Of a stretch of DNA of 15,025 nt, positions 5,923 through 12,486 are shown piece after piece. A program made the translations under genes and the position numbers. Position 1 is the stretch's first letter, and each line of letters begins with the position of its first letter. The DNA lies in the NCBI GenBank assembly GCA_947627125.1, contig CANQUY010000032.1, forward strand, positions 1-15,025, written 5' to 3'. The DNA comes from an uncultured Clostridia bacterium (GTDB lineage Bacteria > Bacillota > Clostridia > Christensenellales > Borkfalkiaceae). Below the pieces are notes generated by a model. It was not told where the DNA came from and ran no database searches. It saw only the letters and a program-made list of their open reading frames with translations.

Positions 5923-8376
5923 ATGGACAAAAAGGAAATCGTCAAAAAGATGACGCTTCGCGAAAAGGCGGATTTTCTGACGGGTAAGGCCTTTTTTAAG
6001 ACCGTCGATTATCCGCAGTTCGGGATCCGCGGAATGTATCTTTCGGACGGCCCTCACGGCCTGAGAAAGCAGGCGGAGGCAGCCGACCATTTGGGGCTGC
6101 ACAAGAGTATCCCGGCTACCTGTTTCCCGACCGCCTCCATCATGGCTTGCAGCTGGGACGAGGGCTTGGGCGAACGCGTCGGCGAGGCGCTCGGCAAAGA
6201 GGCCGCCTCGATGGATGTGGATATGGTGCTCGGCCCCGGGCTCAATATCAAGCGCAACCCGCTCTGCGGCAGAAACTTCGAGTATTTCTCGGAGGATCCC
6301 TATCTCGCGGGCAAGATGGCGGCTTCCTACGTGCGCGGCATTCAGTCCACCCATGTGAACGCCTGTATCAAACACTTTGCGGCGAACAACAGGGAGTTCC
6401 GCCGCATGACGACGGATTCCGTCATCGACGAGAGGACCCTCCGCGAGATCTATCTCACGGGCTTCGAGATCGCGGTGAAAGAGGGCAAGACGAACACCGT
6501 CATGACCTCCTACAACCGCCTCAACGGGACCTTCACCAACGAAAATAACCACCTCATGCGCGACATTCTCCGCGGCGAGTGGGGCTTCGACGGTGTTGTC
6601 GTCACCGACTGGGCGGGTTCCAACAGCCGTATCGAGGGGCTCAAAGCGGGCAACGACCTCGAAATGCCCGCCTGCAAATACGGCGCGGACGACCTCGTCA
6701 AGGCCGTGGAGGCGGGGGAGATCCCCGAATCTCTCCTCGACGAGAGCGTGGAGCGCATTCTCTGCCTCACCGAATTCAGCGACGATAAGGAGATCGTGCC
6801 CTTCGACGTCGACGCCCACCATGCGCTTGCCCGCGAATGTGCGGGGAAGGGAATGGTCCTGCTCGAAAACGACGGCGTCCTTCCTCTGAAAGCGGGGACG
6901 AAAGTTGCCGTCATCGGCGATTTCGCGTTCGACCCCCGCTACCAGGGCGCAGGTTCCTCCATTGTCAATCCCACAAAACTTTCCACGGCGCAGCAGGCCC
7001 TCAAGGAAACTTCGCTCAAGGTCGTCGCCGAGGAGAGGGGCTTCAACCGCTTCGGCAAAAAGAAGAAGGGGCTCGCAAAGAAGGCCCTGAAGGCGGCGGC
7101 CCTTGCCGACGTCATCCTCTACTTCGCGGGGCTCGACGAGTTCTCCGAGGCCGAGGGGCTCGACAGGGAACACATCAACATGCCCGAGAACCAAAAACTT
7201 CTCTGCCAAAAGCTCATCGCGACGGGCAAGAAAGTTGTCGTCGTCCTCTCCTGCGGCTCCGTTGTGGAAACCGATTGGGCGGACGGCGCGGCCGCATTGC
7301 TCTATGCGGGCCTCGGCGGACAGGCGGGCGCAGAGGCCGTTGCCGACGTTCTGACGGGCCTTGTCAATCCCTCCGGGAAACTTGCGGAGAGCTGGGTCGC
7401 GAAATATGACGACTGCCCGACTTCCACCCCCGCCCTCTTCCCCGGCGAAAAGGACAGCACGCAGTACCGCGAAGGGCTCTTCGTCGGCTACCGCTACTTC
7501 ACGTCGGCGGGCGTCAAGGCCAAGTATCCCTTCGGCTACGGCCTCAGCTACACGACGTTCAACTATACCGATATCAGGGTCAACGGCAAGGGAGCTACCT
7601 TCACCGTCACCAATACGGGAGCCGTCGCGGGGGACGAGATCGCCCAGCTCTACATCGGCCTGCCCGACAGCAAGATCGTCCGCCCAAAGAGGGAACTCAA
7701 GGGCTTCAAGCGCATCTCCCTTGCGCCCGGCGAGAGCAAGGAAGTCACCATTCCGTTCAACGAGAGGACATTCGCCTACTTCGACGTCGCATCGAACAGC
7801 TGGCAGGTGGAAGCGGGGGACTATGACATTCTCATCGGCGCATCCTCCGAGGATATCCGCCTCTCCTCCTCTCTGACGGTGTTCGGCGTCACGCCCGAAT
7901 CCAACCTTCAGAAATTCCCCGCCTATGCAAGGGCGGACGTCAAGGAGATCCCCGACGAGGAATACTTTGAACTCCTCGGCAGGACCATCGAGAAGGAAAC
8001 GGGCAAGAAGAAGAAACGGCTTCCCGTGCACGAGAATACGACGGTCGGCGACCTCAAGTATGCAAGGGGCTGGACGGGACGGGTGTTCTCGTGGGCCATC
8101 CGCTTCGTCATTGCGGCGAGCAGGAAGTTCGGCAACCAGGCGCTCGCCAATACGATGGTCATGGGCACCCTCCATCAGCCCATGCGCGGCATCGCCAAGT
8201 TCATGGGGCTCAACCGCCGCAAGATGGAAGGGCTCATCAAGATGTTCGACGGCCACTTCTTCAAGGGCCTCCACCAGTTCCTGCACAAGAGCAAGGAAGA
8301 AAAGGCGGAGCTCAAGGCCGCAAAGAAACAGGCAAAACTCGAAAAGAAAAATAAAAAGGCAGGGAAAGCAGCATGA
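5923..8376 (+). CDS. Glycoside hydrolase family 3 beta-glycosidase (probably beta-glucosidase), cytosolic, with C-terminal extension
   Basis: An 817-aa GH3 enzyme removing beta-linked sugars from the non-reducing end. The N-terminal barrel has LSDGPHG (40-46), GRNFEYFSEDP (116-126), CIKHFAANN (148-156) and the nucleophile Asp229 in VVTDWAG. The second domain (about 300-490) holds EAEGLDREHINMP at 409-421, where the acid/base Glu is expected, and GKLAESW. PFGYGLSYTTF (536-546) introduces the fibronectin III-like domain, ending near 655. Residues 675-787 are an extension seen in many clostridial GH3 proteins. 788-817 is a Lys/Ala/Glu-rich tail. No signal peptide, so it acts on imported sugars. 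Its stop overlaps the next start by ATGA. Glucosidase, xylosidase and arabinosidase activities all occur in GH3, so specificity is uncertain. Confidence 0.95.
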   Translation: MDKKEIVKKMTLREKADFLTGKAFFKTVDYPQFGIRGMYLSDGPHGLRKQAEAADHLGLHKSIPATCFPTASIMACSWDEGLGERVGEALGKEAASMDVDMVLGPGLNIKRNPLCGRNFEYFSEDPYLAGKMAASYVRGIQSTHVNACIKHFAANNREFRRMTTDSVIDERTLREIYLTGFEIAVKEGKTNTVMTSYNRLNGTFTNENNHLMRDILRGEWGFDGVVVTDWAGSNSRIEGLKAGNDLEMPACKYGADDLVKAVEAGEIPESLLDESVERILCLTEFSDDKEIVPFDVDAHHALARECAGKGMVLLENDGVLPLKAGTKVAVIGDFAFDPRYQGAGSSIVNPTKLSTAQQALKETSLKVVAEERGFNRFGKKKKGLAKKALKAAALADVILYFAGLDEFSEAEGLDREHINMPENQKLLCQKLIATGKKVVVVLSCGSVVETDWADGAAALLYAGLGGQAGAEAVADVLTGLVNPSGKLAESWVAKYDDCPTSTPALFPGEKDSTQYREGLFVGYRYFTSAGVKAKYPFGYGLSYTTFNYTDIRVNGKGATFTVTNTGAVAGDEIAQLYIGLPDSKIVRPKRELKGFKRISLAPGESKEVTIPFNERTFAYFDVASNSWQVEAGDYDILIGASSEDIRLSSSLTVFGVTPESNLQKFPAYARADVKEIPDEEYFELLGRTIEKETGKKKKRLPVHENTTVGDLKYARGWTGRVFSWAIRFVIAASRKFGNQALANTMVMGTLHQPMRGIAKFMGLNRRKMEGLIKMFDGHFFKGLHQFLHKSKEEKAELKAAKKQAKLEKKNKKAGKAA

Positions 8377-9458
8377 GCGATTACACAGAACAGGATCTCG
8401 AACAACAGTTAAAGCCTCTCTCCTCCAACGGATTTTTGGCATTCTTCCAAAAGATTTGGCGTTGGTGGCTGGGCGTTTGGTACAATTTTGCGGAGAAGCA
8501 TGAAAAGCTCGCCCATCTCATCTATATGGTGTTCTTCTTCATCGTCTTTTCCGAGGGCGTCACGATCATCCAATTCCTCATCATGACTTTCCTTCCCTAT
8601 GCGTTTGAAGGTCTGTGGGCGACGCCCTTCGTCTGGCCCGCAGTCGCCCTTCCGTGGAAGGATGCGGCAGGCAACGCTCTGAACTATGCGATCTTCAACG
8701 AACCCGTCAAGTTCCTCGATGCGGCAGGCAACACCATCCTCGCCTCCACGCAGGCGCAGGTCGAAGCCGCGCAGGCGGCGGGACACAGCCTCCAGGTCGC
8801 AGGCCTCGGCAATTTCATCGCATTTGAGATCGCAGTGTTCCTCGCACAGTGCATCAACTTCCCCCTTCAGAGGAATATCACCTACCGCTCCCACGGCAAC
8901 CCGTGGTATCAGGCAATGTGGTATTTCATCGGCTGGGTGCTCGTTTCCATCTTCACCAACGCCGTTTGGGGCATCATCAATCCCCTGCTCCTCTGGTGGA
9001 ACTGGAACGACGTCGTCATCGGCCTCTTAAAGACGGTGCTCACGGGCGGCGTTTCGATGGTCATCTTCTTCTTCATCTTCCTCGTCATCTTCCCCGACAA
9101 CAACAAGGTCGCGGCAAGGAAGAAGGCGAAGTATGAAAAGCTCGTCGCAGCGGGCGCTCCCGCCGAGAAGATCGAGGCCGCCAAGGCCGCTTACGAGAAG
9201 GCACAGTACGCCGCAGACCTCTCCAATGCGGAGAAGGAAGCCCACACGGCCGCCTCCCAGCTCAATTCCAAGGTCATGAAGTACGTTGCCCACACGAAGA
9301 AGAGCGAAAAGCTCGCCGCGAGCCCCAAGGACACCGAGGAGGCCAAGGCAGAGCGCGCCGCGAAAGCGCAGGAACTCTTTGAGAGCGCGGCACAGGCGAT
9401 CGACACCAAGAACGAAAAAGACGCAGCCTATGAGGCCGTCAAGGCACAGGCAGAATAA
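8373..9458 (+). CDS. Multi-pass membrane protein, GtrA-like core, with long Ala/Lys/Glu coiled tail
   Basis: A 361-aa protein translationally coupled to the GH3 gene (start codon overlaps the GH3 stop as ATGA). Membrane segments lie near 46-76, 145-163, 180-206 and 214-240. Residues 160-200 (QCINFPLQRNITYRSHGN, then a Trp-rich helix) resemble the arrangement of GtrA-type small membrane proteins that assist lipid-linked sugar transfer, but the resemblance is weak and the loop at 80-145 is unusual. Residues 245-361 are an uninterrupted charged, Ala-rich region predicted to be helical and coiled, probably cytoplasmic after the last segment. The coupling implies it works with the GH3 enzyme, perhaps by holding it at the membrane; that is inference. 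Could also be annotated simply as a hypothetical membrane protein. Confidence 0.85.
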   Translation: MSDYTEQDLEQQLKPLSSNGFLAFFQKIWRWWLGVWYNFAEKHEKLAHLIYMVFFFIVFSEGVTIIQFLIMTFLPYAFEGLWATPFVWPAVALPWKDAAGNALNYAIFNEPVKFLDAAGNTILASTQAQVEAAQAAGHSLQVAGLGNFIAFEIAVFLAQCINFPLQRNITYRSHGNPWYQAMWYFIGWVLVSIFTNAVWGIINPLLLWWNWNDVVIGLLKTVLTGGVSMVIFFFIFLVIFPDNNKVAARKKAKYEKLVAAGAPAEKIEAAKAAYEKAQYAADLSNAEKEAHTAASQLNSKVMKYVAHTKKSEKLAASPKDTEEAKAERAAKAQELFESAAQAIDTKNEKDAAYEAVKAQAE

Positions 9459-9672
9459 AATTAAAAATTGAGCGCTCTGCGCTCATGCTGAGCGTCGGGG
9501 TCTACGGAACATTTCCGATTACGTCATGGTGAGCTTGCCGAACCATCACCGCATTATAATAAGGTGATGCTTCGACGCGGCTCAGCATGACGTGATTGGA
9601 ACAGCCCGCAGAAAACGGAGTCACTTTCTTAATTACGCTCTACCACAATTTTTAATTTTGAATTTTTAATTC
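9457..9672. repeat. Composite intergenic element with 14-bp A/T inverted ends
   Basis: AAAATTAAAAATTG (9457-9470), beginning in the stop codon of the membrane protein, is perfectly complementary to CAATTTTTAATTTT (9646-9659); a further ATTTTTAATTC follows to 9672. Between them lie GAGCG/CGCTC (9470-9484), a single-arm fragment GCTCATGCTGAGCG and family B copy B2. The element fills nearly the whole gap before the glycosyltransferase gene and looks like a small non-autonomous mobile or mosaic repeat. No transposase is present. Confidence 0.65.
9518..9597 (-). repeat. Family B intergenic palindrome, copy B2
   Basis: An 80-bp imperfect palindrome, ATTACGTCATGGTGAG to CAGCATGACGTGATT. Left arm ATGGT ... 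ACCAT, right arm on the other strand ATGCT ... AGCAT. Its reverse complement aligns over nearly its whole length with copy B3 downstream of the glycosyltransferase, with 29 identical bases (9539-9567 against 10846-10874). It is therefore inverted relative to B3, which I take as plus. Confidence 0.85.
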
Positions 9673-9680
9673 CTTCATTT

Positions 9681-9700
9681 TTTGGGGTTCACCCCCCAAA
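9681..9700 (+). promoter_or_regulatory. GC hairpin directly before the glycosyltransferase start
   Basis: TTTGGGG (9681-9687) and CCCCAAA (9694-9700) form a perfect 7-bp stem with loop TTCACC, ending 7 nt before the ATG at 9708. It occupies the position where a ribosome site would normally be. A related sequence in opposite direction (GGGGATTCCCC) lies at the end of the gene. Confidence 0.6.
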
Positions 9701-9707
9701 CCCAACC

Positions 9708-10733
9708 ATGAAATACATCACTTTTACCGTGCCCTGCTATAATTCGCAGGACTATATGAGAAAATGTATCGATTCCCTTCTCATCGGCGGCGAGGATGTC
9801 GAGATCGTCATCGTCAACGACGGCAGTAAGGACGGTACCCTCTCCATCGCAAGGGAATATGAGGCAAAGTATCCCTCGATTGTGAAGGTCGTCGATAAGG
9901 AAAACGGCGGCCACGGGTCGGGGGTCAATGCAGGTCTTGCGCTTGCACAGGGGCTCTACTATAAGGTCGTCGATTCGGACGACTGGGCGGACGAAGAGGC
10001 GTACAAAAAACTCTTCTCCGCCGTCAAACAGCATGCCGAGGAGGGGACCTCGCCCGACCTCTATATCGTCAACTACGTCTATGAGCACAGCGCGGACAAC
10101 ACCCGCCACTTCTCAAGGTACAATAAAAAGTTCCCCGAAGGGACATTCTGCACATGGGACGGGGTCAAGCGGTTCCGCTTCTCGCTCATGCTCCTGATGC
10201 ACGCCCTTGTCTACAAGACTTCTGTCTTGAAAGAGAGCGGCCTGTGCCTCCCCGAGCATACTTTCTATGTGGACGACATTGTATCCTACAACCCTCTGCC
10301 CTACACGCGGAAACTCTGCTATCTGAATCTCGATTTCTACCGTTACTTCATCGGCAGGGCAGACCAGTCGGTCAACCTTCCCAACATGGTGAAGCGGTAT
10401 GAGCAGATGCTCCGCGTCATGCAGACGATGACCGACCGCTGGACATACGATGAGATCATGTCCCAGCCGAGAGGCCTGAGAAAGTACATGTTCCACGCGC
10501 TTGCGGACTACATGTTCACGACGATGCTGTTCGTCCTCGGCGAGTACACCAAGGAGCGGAAGGCGGCGCTGAAGGAACTGCGGCGGCACATCAAGGAGCG
10601 GGATAAAAAGCTATACTATAAGCTGTTTTACCGCACGAACGTGTTTTTCACTGTGTTCTTCCCGGGGCGGCTCAAGCGGTGGATCATCATCTTTTTCTAC
10701 AAACAGTTGTGCAAGAAGATCAAGTTGGGGTGA
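9708..10733 (+). CDS. Family 2 glycosyltransferase
   Basis: A 341-aa GT-A fold glycosyltransferase. TVPCYN (7-12), VNDGSKDGT (36-44, nucleotide-binding Asp38), GGHGSGVNAGLALAQG (67-82) and the metal-binding VVDSDDW (87-93, Asp89/91/92) are all present. VDDIV near 190 fits the acceptor-side acidic motif. The C-terminal third (about 260-341) is basic with short hydrophobic helices and probably lies along the membrane. Such enzymes add sugars to cell wall polymers, exopolysaccharide or lipids; the substrate is unknown. The start is fixed by the family's usual short N-terminus, but there is no Shine-Dalgarno sequence: the preceding bases are C- and A-rich and form a hairpin. It has no clear promoter and is enclosed by inverted repeats on both sides, unlike other genes here. 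No terminator follows. Confidence 0.93.
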   Translation: MKYITFTVPCYNSQDYMRKCIDSLLIGGEDVEIVIVNDGSKDGTLSIAREYEAKYPSIVKVVDKENGGHGSGVNAGLALAQGLYYKVVDSDDWADEEAYKKLFSAVKQHAEEGTSPDLYIVNYVYEHSADNTRHFSRYNKKFPEGTFCTWDGVKRFRFSLMLLMHALVYKTSVLKESGLCLPEHTFYVDDIVSYNPLPYTRKLCYLNLDFYRYFIGRADQSVNLPNMVKRYEQMLRVMQTMTDRWTYDEIMSQPRGLRKYMFHALADYMFTTMLFVLGEYTKERKAALKELRRHIKERDKKLYYKLFYRTNVFFTVFFPGRLKRWIIIFFYKQLCKKIKLG

Positions 10734-10795
10734 GGGGATTCCCCGTGAATTAAAAATGTAAAATTAAAAATTAAAAATTGAGGTGAGATTTAGAA
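10723..10795 (-). repeat. A/T arm after the glycosyltransferase, inverted copy of the arm before it
   Basis: GAATTAAAAAT (10747-10757) and AAAATTAAAAATTG (10767-10780) are exact reverse complements of 9662-9672 and 9646-9659 on the other side of the gene. GGGG...CCCC sequence at 10726-10744 and CTTTCT-like sequence beyond 10790 extend the similarity imperfectly on both sides. It starts at the last codons of the gene. Confidence 0.7.
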
Positions 10796-10816
10796 AGGCG
10801 CTGCCCCGCCGTCCTG

Positions 10817-10897
10817 ATAGCGTCACCCTGAGCAACGTCGAAGGGTCACCTTATTATAATGCGGTGATGGTTCGACTGCGCTCACCATGACGTGATT
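10817..10897 (+). repeat. Family B intergenic palindrome, copy B3
   Basis: An 81-bp imperfect palindrome. Left arm ACCCTGAG ... CGAAGGGT, right arm on the other strand ATGGTGAG ... CGAACCAT, central loop TTATTATAATGC between CACC and GGTG. It is inverted relative to B2 and has the same arm order as B1. 10898-10986 contains a short family A right-end remnant (CTCCTCAGAATGAGCG, 10934-10949) and the ribosome site of the next gene, but no convincing promoter. Confidence 0.85.
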
Positions 10898-10986
10898 GGA
10901 ATGGCTGGGCGGGGTACCATAACGCCGCCTCGGCTCCTCAGAATGAGCGTTGAAAATCAAGTAACAATCAACAGGGAGAAAAAGCA

Positions 10987-11949
10987 ATGTCAATCAAATA
11001 TTATATCGGTATCGACCTCGGCGGAATGTCCGCAAAGGCGGGGATCCTCGACGACCGCGGCGTGATGCTCTACCAAAAACGCTGTCCGACGGAACCCGAG
11101 GATCCGCCCGAAAAGACAGCGGCCGACCTCGCGGGCCTCGTTCTCTCCATGGCGGAGGAATACGGCATCAGACGGGAGGAGGTCTATGCCGTCGGCGTCG
11201 GTTCCCCCGGGATCATTGATTCGAGGCGGGGCGTCGTCGTCAACTGGTCCAACTTCGGCTGGAAAGACGTGCCCCTTGCAGACCTCATCTCCTCCCACCT
11301 CGGGATCCCCGTATTCGTCACCAATGACGCCAATGCGGCCGCGCTCGGCGAGGCCCGTTTCGGCAGCGGAAAGTCGTATGCCGACTCCGTCATGATCACC
11401 CTCGGCACGGGGGTGGGCGGCGGCATCGTCATCGACGGCAAACTTGTCGAGGGCTACCGTTCGGCGGGCGGCGAACTCGGCCACACCGTCATCCGCCAAG
11501 GGGGGATCAAGTGTACCTGCGGCAGAAGGGGATGTTTTGAACGCTACGCCTCCGCCACCGCTTTAAAGCGGGACACCGAGGCCGCCATGCTTCGCCACAG
11601 GGATTCCCTCATGTGGGAATATGCCCCCAAGGTCGAAGATATTTCGGGCAAGACGGCGTTTGAAGCCGCAAGAAAGGGGGACAAGGCCGCCAAAAAGATC
11701 GTCAAGGACTATATCCGCAGCCTCGGCGAGGGGATCGCAAATATCGTGAATCTCCTCCGTCCGCAGGTCGTCATCGTGGGCGGCGGGGTTTCCAACGAGG
11801 GCGAAGCGCTTCTCCGCCCCGTCAGAAAGTTTGTCTACAAGAACATTCTCGCCCCCAACGACTACGCCCCGCTCGAGATCGTCCGCGCCTCGCTCGGCAA
11901 CGACGCGGGCATGTTCGGCGCCGCGGCCTACGCGATGGACAGAACCTGA
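10987..11949 (+). CDS. ROK family sugar kinase, probably glucokinase
   Basis: A 320-aa cytoplasmic ATP-dependent sugar kinase. The phosphate-binding motif GIDLGGMSAKAG is at 8-19, with Met where Thr is usual. SPGIID is at 73-78. Catalytic Asp114 sits in VTNDANAAALGEA. The second phosphate motif is LGTGVGGGIVIDG (139-151). The ROK signature GGELGHTVI (161-169, His166) is followed by CTCGRRGCFERYAS (Cys176, Cys178, Cys183, zinc ligands; Glu185). GGGVS near the C-terminus completes the fold. There is no N-terminal helix-turn-helix, so it is an enzyme and not a repressor of the NagC type. GGGAG lies 8 nt upstream of the ATG. Glucose is the likely substrate by family and by the nearby GH3, but other hexoses are possible. 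Own terminator follows. Confidence 0.93.
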   Translation: MSIKYYIGIDLGGMSAKAGILDDRGVMLYQKRCPTEPEDPPEKTAADLAGLVLSMAEEYGIRREEVYAVGVGSPGIIDSRRGVVVNWSNFGWKDVPLADLISSHLGIPVFVTNDANAAALGEARFGSGKSYADSVMITLGTGVGGGIVIDGKLVEGYRSAGGELGHTVIRQGGIKCTCGRRGCFERYASATALKRDTEAAMLRHRDSLMWEYAPKVEDISGKTAFEAARKGDKAAKKIVKDYIRSLGEGIANIVNLLRPQVVIVGGGVSNEGEALLRPVRKFVYKNILAPNDYAPLEIVRASLGNDAGMFGAAAYAMDRT

Positions 11950-11961
11950 AAACATCCCATT

Positions 11962-11986
11962 CGTCCCCTTCGGGGGACGATTTTTT
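11962..11986 (+). terminator. Terminator of the ROK kinase gene
   Basis: CGTCCCC (11962-11968), a stable TTCG tetraloop, GGGGACG (11973-11979), then A and six T. It starts 12 nt after the stop. Confidence 0.95.
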
Positions 11987-12013
11987 GTGCCTCCGCGCCT
12001 GCCCGTGGCGGCG

Positions 12014-12355
12014 TCATGCTGAGAACGAGAGCAAAACGAAGTCTGCAAAAGCTTTATCGAAGCATCTCGCCGCATGCATTACGGACATTCGCCGCGAGAT
12101 TCTTCGGGTCAAGTCGTCGGACTTCGTTCCTGCTCCGTTTCTCAGAATGACGCGGCGGAAGCATCTCGCCGCATGCTTTACGGACATTCGCCGCGAGATT
12201 CTTCGGGTTAAGTCGTTGGACTTCGTTCCTGCTCCGTTTCTCAGAATGACGCGGCGGAAGCATCTCGCCGCATGCATTACGGACATTCGCCGCGAGATTC
12301 TTCGGGTTAAGTCGTTGGACTTCGTTCCTGCCCCGTTTCTCAGAATGACGCGGCG
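12014..12355. repeat. Family A palindrome expanded as a 99-bp tandem triplication
   Basis: A complete left end CGTCATGCTGAGAACG (12014-12029) is followed by three tandem units starting at GAAGCATCTCGCCGCA: 12059-12157, 12158-12256 and 12257-12355. Each is 99 bp and they differ at only a few positions. Each unit contains GCGAGATTCTTCGGGT and ends TTCTCAGAATGACGCGGCG. The units are contiguous, with no unique spacers. Because 99 is a multiple of three, several frames stay open on both strands across the array (11985-12368 plus, 12014-12286 and 12054-12425 minus); these have no ribosome site and are not genes. Confidence 0.9.
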
Positions 12356-12360
12356 CGCGG

Positions 12361-12416
12361 CAGGGTGACGCGATTGGAACGGCGGGGCGGGAGCACCCGC
12401 TCATTTTTTTATTTTT
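12361..12416 (+). terminator. Repeat remnant ending in a terminator-like hairpin
   Basis: GGGTGACGCGATTGGAACG (12363-12381) resembles the end of a family B element. It is followed by GCGGG (12387-12391), loop AGCA, CCCGC (12396-12400), TCA and T-rich sequence to 12416. The stem can extend to 7 bp with a G-T pair. No gene ends nearby; it may insulate the next promoter from the repeat array. Confidence 0.5.
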
Positions 12417-12429
12417 CCCTTTCAAGCTA

Positions 12430-12458
12430 TTGCAAGCGGGGAAAAAATGTGTTACAAT
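12430..12458 (+). promoter_or_regulatory. Promoter of the GH51 lipoprotein gene
   Basis: TTGCAA (12430-12435), 17 nt, TACAAT (12453-12458), with TGT directly before the -10. The ATG is at 12487, after AAGGGGGA (12473-12480). The longer open frame from 12430 would start inside this promoter and is rejected. Confidence 0.85.
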
Positions 12459-12486
12459 ACATTTGAATCAAAAAGGGGGAAAAGAT

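Noticed and set aside
5818..8442. Minus-strand open frame of 874 codons opposite the GH3 gene
   Set aside because: It is a shadow caused by GC-biased third codon positions. The plus frame has all GH3 motifs, a ribosome site and coupling to the next gene; the minus translation has no recognisable domain.
10898..10986. Promoter for the ROK kinase, TTGGAA (10896-10901) and CATAAC (10918-10923)
   Set aside because: Both hexamers are weak and the spacer is 16 nt; the -35 would be the end of repeat B3. Not strong enough to annotate.
12059..12355. CRISPR array
   Set aside because: Units are contiguous 99-bp copies with no unique spacers and no cas gene in the window.
11985..12425. Repeat-containing open frames on both strands in the 99-bp array
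   Set aside because: Created by a repeat period divisible by three. No ribosome site or promoter, and the same repeat elsewhere is full of stops.
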